Shown: positions 17,750 to 25,228 of the stretch, piece after piece
Numbering within the stretch: the stretch's first letter is position 1
How the letters are laid out: the number at the start of each line of letters is the position of its first letter
Assembly: GCA_002428445.1 (NCBI GenBank)
Contig: DIWJ01000074.1
Span: 1 to 64,000 of the forward strand
DNA: 64,000 bases
Direction of reading: 5' to 3'
Origin: Syntrophaceae bacterium UBA6109
GTDB taxonomy: Bacteria > Desulfobacterota > Syntrophia > Syntrophales > UBA6109
Translations under genes and position numbers: made by a program
The notes under the pieces: generated by a model
Databases searched by the model: none
Told to the model about the DNA's origin: nothing
Seen by the model: only the letters and a program-made list of their open reading frames with translations

Positions 17750-18094
17750 ATGAACTTCGGAAACAAAATATGCGCGGGAGCGCCGCGCCGGTGCGGCGGT
17801 GTCTGCCGATGGGGACTGGCGATCCTTACCGTCCTGACGGGCGTCCTTATCTGGACCGCATCCTCCTTCGCAGCCGAGAGCCCTTCAAAATATCAAGTCG
17901 TGAACGGCAGTGAAGACAAAGCCTATCTGCTGAACACCGCGACAGGCTATGTCTGGGTTCTTACGTATCGAACGACAGCAACGGGGCGAGAGCCCATCGC
18001 CATACCTTATAAGTTCATCAAGGTGTGTCCCTCGGACCAGAAGAATTTCCTCGTGGAGGATGCCAAGGATACCACCTGTATGCCGGGGCGGTGA
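17750..18094 (+). CDS. Small secreted protein, unknown
   Basis: 114 residues. A basic N-terminus is followed by a hydrophobic segment (WGLAILTVLTGVLIWTASSF) and AAES, giving a likely signal peptide or anchor. The mature part KYQVVNGSEDKAYLLNTATG, then YVWVLTYRTTATGREPIAIPYKFIKV reads like a small all-beta domain, with a C-terminal CPSDQ...TTCMPG Cys pair. GGAGGAGG precedes the ATG at 17750; the frame is open upstream to 17669 without similarity. I do not recognise a named family. Confidence 0.65.
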   Translation: MNFGNKICAGAPRRCGGVCRWGLAILTVLTGVLIWTASSFAAESPSKYQVVNGSEDKAYLLNTATGYVWVLTYRTTATGREPIAIPYKFIKVCPSDQKNFLVEDAKDTTCMPGR

Positions 18095-18222
18095 TGCAGG
18101 AAAGGATGGCTTCCCATTCTCAGGAGTCAGCCTCGTTGGGTTCCGAAACGCGCGGACAGGATGAGACCGGTGTGTCCGGATGCTCATCGCCATTGTCTTC
18201 GTGCACTCGAAGGAGACGGATT

Positions 18223-18564
18223 ATGGAATATCTTCCCATCGGATTGTTCGCGGCGGCCGCTGTCGGCGGACTGACGCTCGTGACCATGAAGTTGACGGGA
18301 AAAGGAATGCCGGTTCCCCTGGCCCTCGGTCACGGGATCTTCGCGGCGGCCGGGCTTGTTGCCCTGATCGCCAGGGTCCTTGAGAACAGCAGCAACGTGC
18401 TGATGAACGTATCGCTCCTGCTTTTTCTCGCCGTTGCCGTGGGCGGCTTCATTCTTCTGGCGCTGCACCTGAAAGGAAGAAGGCAACCAGGCATCCTGAT
18501 CGCGGCTCACGCCGCGGGTGCGGCTGCCTCATTCGCCGTGCTCTTAATTGCTGTGTCCGGCTAG
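18223..18564 (+). CDS. Small integral membrane protein, unknown
   Basis: 113 residues that are almost entirely hydrophobic, with four predicted membrane segments (about 5-22, 33-50, 60-80 and 90-110) separated by short basic loops (KLTGKGM; HLKGRRQPG). The start at 18223 is fixed by AAGGAG 8 bases upstream. It follows the preceding small secreted-protein gene by about 130 bases. No family name is assigned. Confidence 0.7.
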   Translation: MEYLPIGLFAAAAVGGLTLVTMKLTGKGMPVPLALGHGIFAAAGLVALIARVLENSSNVLMNVSLLLFLAVAVGGFILLALHLKGRRQPGILIAAHAAGAAASFAVLLIAVSG

Positions 18565-18595
18565 ACTGCGCGCCCTCAGGATTTTCGTAACCCCG

Positions 18596-18614
18596 AATCA
18601 GGTTATGCCTGATT
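18596..18614. repeat. 7-bp hairpin AATCAGG / CCTGATT
   Basis: Perfect 7-bp inverted repeat with a TTATG loop, 32 bases after the membrane-protein stop. There is no T-tract. The left arm plus loop (AATCAGGTTAT) also occurs near 9710, in the gap before the LuxR regulator gene. It may be a weak terminator or a dispersed palindrome. Confidence 0.4.
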
Positions 18615-18729
18615 GAGAATCATGCGTCGATTACATATCCTGCAGGTAAGAAGATACGCGTCAACGGACTGATGGATCATGGATGAAGGGAACAAATCGA
18701 ATCGAGCGTGGGTTCCGGGAGCGTCATGA

Positions 18730-19314
18730 CCGGCAGGATAAAAAAACGAGTGGGTCCAAGAAAATCAATTTAGGAGGTAAAACGAAATGAAGAAATCGGT
18801 AGTGAAGACTTTGGTGATTGGGGCCAGCCTGGTGGTCGGCCTGCTGTTTGGTCAGGCGTTTGCCGGCAGCGGCCCTGGCGGACAGACGATCGGAGAGGGC
18901 GGAAATCCGGGCGCGTGGACGTTGGACATGCCGGCAGCAGAACTGGAAGCGATGAAGGGAAACGAACCCATTGAAGACTTCTCGGGCACCGTGACTGCGG
19001 TGGAGAAGATGAAAGGTGTAAAGGACGGCGTTCAGTTGAAATTGAAATCCGGCAGCAGCAGCTACACGGTCCTTCTGGGGCCCGGCTGGTTTGTCAAGAA
19101 TCAGTCCGTGAAGTTTGCGGCGAAAGACAAGATCGACGTGCGGGGCAAGAGAGTCGGATTCGTCATCGTGGCCTCCGAGGCTTCGAAGGGCGATTGGACC
19201 ATGCGGCTTCGTAATGAGGCGGACGGAACGCCCGAATGGCAGTGCTGCTTTCTCCGCGAAAAAAAGAAGTAACGACAAGAGGAAGACGACCCACTCGTTT
19301 TTTTATCCTGCCGG
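18730..19314. mobile_element. 585-bp cassette with perfect 27-bp terminal inverted repeats
   Basis: Bases 18730-18756 and 19288-19314 are exact reverse complements over 27 bases (left arm CCGGCAGGATA, A-run, CGAGTGGGTC). The flanks immediately outside both arms read ATGA (18726-18729 and 19315-19318), consistent with a 4-bp target duplication. Inside is one gene (18787-19272) with its own RBS but no transposase. It looks like a non-autonomous, MITE-like element carrying a cargo gene. The alternative is a chance or structural RNA-level inverted repeat, or an assembly artefact. Confidence 0.6.
18787..19272 (+). CDS. Secreted OB-fold-like protein inside the inverted-repeat cassette
   Basis: 161 residues with a clear signal peptide (MKKSVVKTLVIGASLVVGLL, then FGQAFAG). 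The mature region has the pattern of small periplasmic OB-fold proteins: SGTVTAVEKMKG, then VQLKLKSGSSSYTVLLGPGW, KDKIDVRGKRVGF, and a closing EWQCCF. The V-L-L-G-P-G-W motif resembles the LGPAWY motif seen in MamS-like/OB-fold secreted proteins. Function unknown. TAGGAGGT lies 8-10 bases upstream of the ATG and just inside the left inverted repeat, so a promoter is probably supplied from outside the cassette. Confidence 0.65.
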   Translation: MKKSVVKTLVIGASLVVGLLFGQAFAGSGPGGQTIGEGGNPGAWTLDMPAAELEAMKGNEPIEDFSGTVTAVEKMKGVKDGVQLKLKSGSSSYTVLLGPGWFVKNQSVKFAAKDKIDVRGKRVGFVIVASEASKGDWTMRLRNEADGTPEWQCCFLREKKK

Positions 19315-19365
19315 ATGAATGCACGCAATTGGACTGTTGGACACCCCGCGGGGAAGGAGGCGATC

Positions 19366-19794
19366 ATGTTGACGATACGGTGGTTATGGAGAGTTCTTCT
19401 CCTCCCCGCTCTTTTCGCTCTTCTTGCTCAGGGCAGCCTGCCGGCGGCAAGCCGCGCGACGGATGATGTTCCCAGGATTTCGGTGCAGGAATTGAAGGCC
19501 AAGATGGATGCAGCTGAAAACATCATCGTCATCGATATGCGAACGGACAGACAGTATCAGGAAAGTACGGAGAAAATAAAAGGCGCTGTCCGCATCTCCG
19601 TCGTTGAACTGGAGGACAGTTCCCGGGCGCTCCTCAAGGGCAAGGAAATCGTCACCTACTGCACCTGAACGAATGAGGCGACGAGTGCCCGTGCGGCACA
19701 GCTGCTGATGGCGGAAGGTTTCAAGAAGGTCAGCGCCCTCAAGGGCGGATTCGATGCCTGGAAGGCGGCGGGATACCCGCTGGAGCGGAAGTAA
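19366..19794 (+). CDS. Secreted rhodanese-like protein with in-frame UGA (candidate selenoprotein)
   Basis: 142 codons read through the TGA at 19666-19668 (codon 101). A signal peptide (WLWRVLLLPALFALLAQGSL, then PAAS) is followed by a rhodanese domain: PRISVQELKAKMD, IIVIDMRTDRQYQ, GAVRISV, then IVTYCT-[UGA]-TNEATSARAAQLL and GFKKVSALKGGFDAWKAAGY. In relatives the UGA position is normally Cys (YCxCPNEATSAR), and U-x4-T-S fits the rhodanese active loop C-x4-[R/T]-S. The frame after UGA is uninterrupted and conserved to the end, arguing against decay. A small hairpin follows at a suitable distance. AAGGAGG precedes the ATG. A plain nonsense mutation (TGC to TGA) remains possible. Confidence 0.75.
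19685..19699 (+). promoter_or_regulatory. Candidate bacterial SECIS hairpin
   Basis: A 5-bp perfect stem GTGCC / GGCAC with loop CGTGC starts 16 bases after the UGA at 19666. Bacterial SECIS elements are short stem-loops about 16-37 bases downstream of UGA, with G/GU exposed in the apical loop; the GU here fits. The stem is short, so this is suggestive only. Confidence 0.4.
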
Positions 19795-19912
19795 AGACAC
19801 TGGACGGATGAAGGACGGCTTCAGTGCCGGTGCGATTTCGTCGCAGGACGCGAAGGGTCGCGGCCGGCATTTCTTTTGAGCGATATTCTTTTGAAGTAGA
19901 ATGGAGGGAAAC

Positions 19913-20368
19913 ATGCATCGCAAGGCATTGGTTCCGCTTGACGGTTCGCAGATGGCGGAGTGCGCGCTGTCCCACGTCAAGGACTTTGTGAAAGACGGCA
20001 CCGTAGGAGAGGTCACCCTCCTGCATATTGTCAAAGTGGACATTCCATGGGATGATGTTTATGAGCAGCGGTTTGATATCGACGGCCTCAGGAAGAAGCT
20101 CTTTGCCGTATCCGGGAAGTATCTCACAGACCTCCAGTCCCGGCTGGCCGCGGAGGGCATCCAGGCAAAGACGGAAACGATCGAGGCGAATTACCTTGCC
20201 GATGCCGTCAACTCGTATGCCCTGAAGCACGGCATGGATATGATCTTTGTCGCTACGCACGGGTACACGGGATTGAAGAGAATGCTTCTCGGCAGCACGG
20301 CATTGCAGATTCTGCAGCAGTCGCACGTGCCGGTATATCTGATCCGGCCGGAAGCCTGCCGGCTGTAG
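19913..20368 (+). CDS. Universal stress protein UspA family
   Basis: Single-domain Usp of 151 residues. It has N-terminal KALVPLDGSQMAECALSHV, central LLHIVKVDIPW, and the nucleotide-binding-type loop ATHGYTGLKRMLLGST followed by SHVPVYLIRP. The start at 19913 is preferred because GGAGGGAA sits just upstream; the ATG at 19901 forms part of that ribosome site. It follows the rhodanese gene by about 120 bases. Its role in stress tolerance is family knowledge; the specific ligand is unknown. Confidence 0.9.
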   Translation: MHRKALVPLDGSQMAECALSHVKDFVKDGTVGEVTLLHIVKVDIPWDDVYEQRFDIDGLRKKLFAVSGKYLTDLQSRLAAEGIQAKTETIEANYLADAVNSYALKHGMDMIFVATHGYTGLKRMLLGSTALQILQQSHVPVYLIRPEACRL

Positions 20369-20399
20369 AACCGGTCTCCACGGACAAAGGGGTTGGATC

Positions 20400-21254
20400 G
20401 TGAAAATCAAAATCTGGGGCAGCCGCGGTTCCATCACAACGCCGGGAACGAAGACGCTTCGCTACGGCGGCAATTCCACTTGCCTGGAAATCCGCTCGGC
20501 GGATGGGCAGGTCTTCATTGTGGATGCCGGTTCGGGTATACGCAATTTCGGCAGGGCCCTGCGCGGGGAACCGGACGTTTCCGGGATTCGCTTCTTTCTG
20601 ACGCACGCCCATTGGGACCATCTGGTCGGCTTCCCCTTTTTCGAGCCCGCCTATTCGGATCGATATACCTTTACGTTCTGCAACGGCGCCCATGCACAGG
20701 ACGCGCTCAGCAAGTATCTGAGCCGGCAGATGGAGGCTCCCTATTTCCCCGTGGAATTCAAGCACCTGAAGGCCCGGTTCTGCTTCCGCTGCGAATGCCC
20801 GAATGCGGAAGACCGCAATTGTCAGCTCAGCAGCCTGGAGGTTCGTGCCTTCCCGTTGAGCCATCCGAACGGCGGCTACGGTTTCCGGTTCAGCGAAAAT
20901 GGCAAGACCTTCATATTCCTGACCGATAACGAGCTGGCCGTTCAGCATCCGGGCGGATGGCAAGGCAAACAATACGTTGATTTCTGCCGCGGCGCCGATC
21001 TCCTCTTTCACGACGCCCAGTACACGCAGGAAGAATACCGGTACACCCGCGGCTGGGGCCATTCCACCTATGGCGATGCCGTGGATCTGGCGCTGGAGGC
21101 CGGTGTGACGCGACTCGGACTCTTTCACCACGATCCGGACCGCTCGGACGACGACCTCGATCGGCAGGCGGACCTCTGCCGCGAAAAGATCAGCCGCGCG
21201 GGCGGCACGGTTGAATGCTTCGCCTGCGCCGAAGGAACAGCGATCGAGCTGTGA
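20400..21254 (+). CDS. MBL-fold metallo-hydrolase
   Basis: 284 residues of the metallo-beta-lactamase fold. It starts MKIKIWGSRGSITTPGTKTL and contains the metal-binding motif FLTHAHWDHLVGFPFF (HxHxDH), a downstream Asp in FIFLTDNE, and His ligands in WGHSTYGDAVDLA and LFHHDPDRSD. The start codon is GTG at 20400, 31 bases after the uspA stop. Close relatives are annotated as phosphodiesterase-like or PhnP-like; the substrate is not known. A region near 135-150 (CFRCECPNAEDRNC) is Cys-rich and may be a lineage feature. Confidence 0.85.
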   Translation: MKIKIWGSRGSITTPGTKTLRYGGNSTCLEIRSADGQVFIVDAGSGIRNFGRALRGEPDVSGIRFFLTHAHWDHLVGFPFFEPAYSDRYTFTFCNGAHAQDALSKYLSRQMEAPYFPVEFKHLKARFCFRCECPNAEDRNCQLSSLEVRAFPLSHPNGGYGFRFSENGKTFIFLTDNELAVQHPGGWQGKQYVDFCRGADLLFHDAQYTQEEYRYTRGWGHSTYGDAVDLALEAGVTRLGLFHHDPDRSDDDLDRQADLCREKISRAGGTVECFACAEGTAIEL

Positions 21255-21728
21255 CCGGTCCCGCCCCGGGCAATCCCTCATCTCTGCAATCGCTGTCCCC
21301 ATTCCCCGTTCCCGGGGGGATGTCATCCCATTCCCGCTTTCCTCTCAATTCCGACGGCAACGGCCGCCTCCGGCTGCGGAGGCCGGAGACCGCGACTGTC
21401 GCGGCTTTGCATTCCATTCGCAGGCGCACCGCTTCGCCGCCTTCCCGTCAGAGTCGTCGATGCTCCCTTTCGGGGTTTTCGAAGGGGTATTTAAGGGTAT
21501 GCCCGATAGGAAATTGAGCGTCTATTTTCTATATCTAAGCAAAACAGAGCCTATTTGTTCAACCTTTTACACCGGCGGCAAAGACATGCCGCAAAACGCC
21601 CCGGATGTAACTCAGAGGGCGGAGCTGTATCACGAAGTCCTGCCACGATCCCTTCCCACAAAGAACCCGAACGATCGATGATCTCCACAGACAACACGAA
21701 CCATTCGAAAAGAAGAGAGGATCGCCTT
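21255..21728. other. Intergenic region before parB
   Basis: 474 bases without a supported gene. It contains a perfect 7-bp hairpin (21366-21383, GCCTCCG / CGGAGGC, GCTG loop) and a second imperfect stem near 21470 with a T-rich loop (CCCTTTCG ... CGAAGGGG). Either may end the upstream transcript. The A/T-rich stretch about 21515-21550 could hold a promoter for the ParB gene. Confidence 0.4.
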
Positions 21729-22580
21729 ATGGATGCATCGGAGAACACAGGCAACGCCGATGTCGCATATGAAAAGGGAAAGCTCTATGACCTTTCGCTC
21801 AACGATCTCCTTGTCGATCCCAATCAGCCCCGCAAGGTCATGGAAGCAAGGGCACTGGAGGAACTGGCCGCCTCGATCGGCAAACACGGCGTTCTCGAGC
21901 CGATCCTCTTCCGGCGCCATCAGGAGAACCTGGTCGTCGTTGCCGGCGAACGCCGCATCGCCGCCGCGCGAAAGGCGGGACTGCGCACCGTCCCCGCCTT
22001 GTGCGTCGACGGCAATCCCTCGGAGATCGCGCTCGTGGAAAACCTTCTGCGCCAGGACCTGACCGCGGTGGAGGAGGCGGAGGCCCTGCAGCGCCTCCTG
22101 GAGCAGCAGCGATACACCCACGAACAGCTCAGCTGCGTTATCGGCAAGGCCCGCACAACCATCTCCGACATCCTCCTCATCAACCGCCTGCCTCAGGAAA
22201 TCCGCGAAGAATGCCGGGGGGACCGCGCCATTTCAAAAAAGACCCTTATCGATATCGCCCGCAGGAAGCAGGAGCGGTCGATGCTTTCGTCCTACAGGGC
22301 CTACAGGGAAAAGCTGCAAAACCCGCGCAGGGCCCGGCGGAGGGGGGCCGTCGTCCCCGCCGATCCGTTCGAAGCCGCAGCCGAGATGGTCGACAGGACC
22401 CTCTCCAAGCTCCATCAGCTTGATACGGCGAAGCGGAGTGATGACGGCGACTGGGAAAGCCTGCAGGCCACGCTCATCAATTTGAAGGCCTGGATTGACG
22501 CTTTTCTCACGCAGGCGATGCCGAATACTCCCTCGGCCGCAAAAGAGATGTCCGGCTGGAGCCGGGAAACGGCGGAATGA
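21729..22580 (+). CDS. Stand-alone ParB/Spo0J-like DNA-binding protein
   Basis: About 283 residues. The ParB N-terminal domain shows box I (VDPNQPRKVMEARALEELAA), the CTP-binding box II (VVAGERRIAAARKAGL) and box III (ALVENLLRQDLTAVEEAEAL), followed by a helix-turn-helix (YTHEQLSCVIGKARTTISDI). No parA and no recognisable parS cluster is nearby, so it is more likely a regulator or Noc-like protein than the chromosomal partition protein. The start at 21729 is favoured by AGAGAGG upstream; ATG 21678 is the alternative. It lies between stress genes and the polysaccharide cluster. Confidence 0.85.
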   Translation: MDASENTGNADVAYEKGKLYDLSLNDLLVDPNQPRKVMEARALEELAASIGKHGVLEPILFRRHQENLVVVAGERRIAAARKAGLRTVPALCVDGNPSEIALVENLLRQDLTAVEEAEALQRLLEQQRYTHEQLSCVIGKARTTISDILLINRLPQEIREECRGDRAISKKTLIDIARRKQERSMLSSYRAYREKLQNPRRARRRGAVVPADPFEAAAEMVDRTLSKLHQLDTAKRSDDGDWESLQATLINLKAWIDAFLTQAMPNTPSAAKEMSGWSRETAE

Positions 22581-22895
22581 AATTTCCAGACACTCAATTT
22601 CTTCCTCAATGCAATCGCGGAGTTTGCCATTGCCTGAGCTCCGGCAACGGTTCCGAATCGGGACAAAACGGTGCAGGGTTCGGGGCCATCCGATCGCAGG
22701 AGTTTTGCAGGTCTTGCCGCCGATCCGGCAATTTCAAAGGATTTCATCCATCGATCGAGGCCGCGCCGCAACAAAGACCCTCGATTCGTGCAATCAACGG
22801 TCATAGCATTCAATTTGATGCGTTCTTGTCCATTATGTCCTCTAGAAGAGGAATCCGCCATCTTTCAGGAATGGGAAGGGCAGTCGGATCACACC
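22581..22895. other. Intergenic region before the polysaccharide cluster
   Basis: About 315 bases with no supported gene. It should contain the promoter of the long plus-strand polysaccharide operon. A/T-richer DNA lies at 22795-22820. The open frame of the flippase extends back through this region, but no ribosome site or similarity supports it. Confidence 0.4.
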
Positions 22896-24452
22896 GTGGA
22901 TACTGAGCGGCAAAGAACCATATCGCTTCGCCGAAATACGGCGGCAAACTACGCCGGTACCCTGTGCCAGGCGTTGCTGGGATTTCTCTTCGTGCCCCTG
23001 TATATCCGCTATCTCGGCATCGAGAATTACGGTCTCATCGGGTTCTCCGTGTCATTCAGCGCCATTCTGCGGCTGGCGGATTTCGGGTTGAGCGCCACAC
23101 TGAGCCGGGAGTTCGCGCGTTGCTCCGGATTCGCGGGATCGGCCGTGCAGATGCGCAGCATGCTCAAGACCCTGCAGACCGTATACTGGGGAATCTGTTC
23201 GCTCGTGGGGCTGGGGCTTGTTGCCGTCGCCCCTCTGATTGCGCGGCATTGGATTTCCGCCGGGTCCCTGGATGTTGCCGTGGTGGAAGACGCCGTAATT
23301 CTCATGGGGCTGGCGGCCGCCCTGCAGGGTCCGATGAGCCTCTACAGCGGCGGAATCTTCGGCCTCCAGCGCCACGTCCTGGGCAATGTCGTCAATGTCA
23401 CGCTGTCGCTTGCACGTTTCGGAGGCGTTGTGCTGGTGCTGGCCTTCGTGTCTCCGACCATCGAGGCCTTCTTTGCCTATCAACTGGCCGTTGCATGGAT
23501 CGGTGCCCTGGGTACGGGCGTAATCCTGTGGGGTCTCCTGCCGGCGACTGCGGCTCCCTCCCGTTTCCGGATGTCTCAACTGACGTCGATAGGACGATTC
23601 GCCGCGGGGATGAGCGTCAATTCCGTTCTTGCGGTGATCCTGTTTCAACTGGACAAGATCATCCTGATCAACATCCTGCCGCTGAAAGCATTCGGGTACT
23701 ATGCAGTCGCCAGCACGGCGGCCGTCGCCGTAACCTATCTGGGCGGTCCGCTCCTGACCACCTTTCTGCCCCGGTATACACAGCTGTATGCCGCCGGAGA
23801 TGACGAGGCGCTGAGAGTTGCCTACCGGAAGAGCTGCCGCCTGAACGCGATCGCAATCATCCCGGCCGCCGTTCTCCTGGCTTTCTTCTCCAGGGAGGCG
23901 CTGCTGCTCTGGACGCAGGACCCGGATGTCGCCGAACATGCGTCGCTGCTGCTGAGCCTCCTTGTGATCGGATACGGATTCAACCAGCTTGCCGGACTGC
24001 CCTATTGCCTCCAGGTGGCGTCGGGCTGGCTGAGGCTGGGAGTGTATACGAATGCGGCCGCCGTGATGATCTTTGCGCCGGCGCTGGTGGTTGCCGCCCG
24101 GTCCCATGGGGGCGCGGGGGCGGCTGCAGTCTGGCTCGGTCTGAACTGCCTGTACGCTTTCACCTTCGTGCACCTGCTGCATGGACGAATCCTGACAGGG
24201 GAAGCGCGGCATTGGGTTGCGGGAATCGCCCTGCCGGCGGCACTCGCCGTGGGCGTCGGTCTGCCGGGGCTGCATCTTCTGAAGACGGTAACGGGGATCT
24301 GGCTGATGGCATGCCTGGGTCTCCTGTGGGTCGCCGTCGTTGCCGCATCGTCCCTGGCCGCCTCCGACTTGCGGGCGGGCTTCGTGAACGGCCTCGGAGC
24401 GGGGAAGTCCCGTCCGTTCGCCGCCGGACAAAACAGACGAGGAGAACCATGA
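22896..24452 (+). CDS. Wzx-type polysaccharide flippase
   Basis: Membrane protein of about 518 residues with 12-14 hydrophobic segments, belonging to the polysaccharide-transport (MATE/MOP) superfamily. Near the start it reads ISLRRNTAANYAGTLCQALL and PLYIRYLGIENYGLIGFSVS, a typical Wzx opening. It moves lipid-linked repeat units across the inner membrane. The start is uncertain: GTG 22896 places the conserved region near the N-terminus; ATG 22818 is an alternative with no ribosome site. Its stop overlaps the start of the next gene (ATGA), which is typical of this operon. Confidence 0.85.
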   Translation: MDTERQRTISLRRNTAANYAGTLCQALLGFLFVPLYIRYLGIENYGLIGFSVSFSAILRLADFGLSATLSREFARCSGFAGSAVQMRSMLKTLQTVYWGICSLVGLGLVAVAPLIARHWISAGSLDVAVVEDAVILMGLAAALQGPMSLYSGGIFGLQRHVLGNVVNVTLSLARFGGVVLVLAFVSPTIEAFFAYQLAVAWIGALGTGVILWGLLPATAAPSRFRMSQLTSIGRFAAGMSVNSVLAVILFQLDKIILINILPLKAFGYYAVASTAAVAVTYLGGPLLTTFLPRYTQLYAAGDDEALRVAYRKSCRLNAIAIIPAAVLLAFFSREALLLWTQDPDVAEHASLLLSLLVIGYGFNQLAGLPYCLQVASGWLRLGVYTNAAAVMIFAPALVVAARSHGGAGAAAVWLGLNCLYAFTFVHLLHGRILTGEARHWVAGIALPAALAVGVGLPGLHLLKTVTGIWLMACLGLLWVAVVAASSLAASDLRAGFVNGLGAGKSRPFAAGQNRRGEP

Positions 24453-25177
24453 CGGATACCTACGATGCGAAATTCTATAACGACCTCCGCGACGGATCGA
24501 AGAAGTCGGCGGAAATCGTCCTGCCCCTCGTGTTTCGCGAGATCGGGCCGCAATCGGTCGTCGATATCGGCTGCGGCACGGGCGCATGGCTCTCCGTGGC
24601 CAAGGAAAACGGGATCTCCGATGTGCTGGGGCTCGATGGAGACTACGCAAGAGGCAGTCTCCAGATCCAGCCGGGCGAATTCAGGCCGGCAGATGTCAGC
24701 AAGGGATTTCTGCTGGACAGGAAATACGACCTGGCCATGTGCCTGGAGGTTGGCGAACATATCCGGACCGGGAACGCTCCCCTGCTGGTGGAATCCCTCA
24801 CGAAGGCCGCCGACGTGATTCTCTTTTCGGCGGCCATCCCCGGCCAGGGGGGGACCTGTCACATCAACGAGCAGTGGCCGGAATTCTGGGAAAAACTGTT
24901 CCGGGAGAGGGACTTTGTCTGCCTCGATTGCATACGGCCGCTGATCTACAACCATGCAGAAGTCGAATGGTGGTACAGGCAGAACCTGTTCCTCTATGCA
25001 AAGCGGGCCGCTTTGAAGAAATTCCCGCGCCTCGAAGCCATCCAGGATCGGGCGAACGATATCCTGCTTGTGCACAACTCGCTCCTGAAGAAGCGATACG
25101 GACTGGCGCGATCCCTTTTCCATTTTGTGCAGTATCCGTGCGCGGCCCTGTTGCGCAGGCTGGGGTTTCGCCACTGA
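24449..25177 (+). CDS. Class I SAM-dependent methyltransferase
   Basis: 242 residues. The SAM-binding motif I is clear (SVVDIGCGTGAWLSVA), with the acidic residue of motif II in VLGLDGDYA and DLAMCLEVGEHI as motif IV-like. The C-terminal half (HINEQWPEFWEKLFRERDF) resembles methyltransferases of polysaccharide clusters that act on sugars. The ATG overlaps the flippase stop (ATGA) and has GAGGAG upstream. The acceptor is unknown; it could cap or decorate the repeat unit. Confidence 0.85.
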   Translation: MTDTYDAKFYNDLRDGSKKSAEIVLPLVFREIGPQSVVDIGCGTGAWLSVAKENGISDVLGLDGDYARGSLQIQPGEFRPADVSKGFLLDRKYDLAMCLEVGEHIRTGNAPLLVESLTKAADVILFSAAIPGQGGTCHINEQWPEFWEKLFRERDFVCLDCIRPLIYNHAEVEWWYRQNLFLYAKRAALKKFPRLEAIQDRANDILLVHNSLLKKRYGLARSLFHFVQYPCAALLRRLGFRH

Positions 25178-25228
25178 ATCCCCATGGGAAATTCCTTCCA
25201 ACAGACGGCGGATCGCGGGAGGTTCAGC

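Noticed and set aside
19366..19668. Truncated rhodanese pseudogene ending at the TGA
   Set aside because: Downstream codons keep the family sequence in frame to a proper end, so a recoded UGA is more likely; a simple nonsense mutation is not fully excluded.
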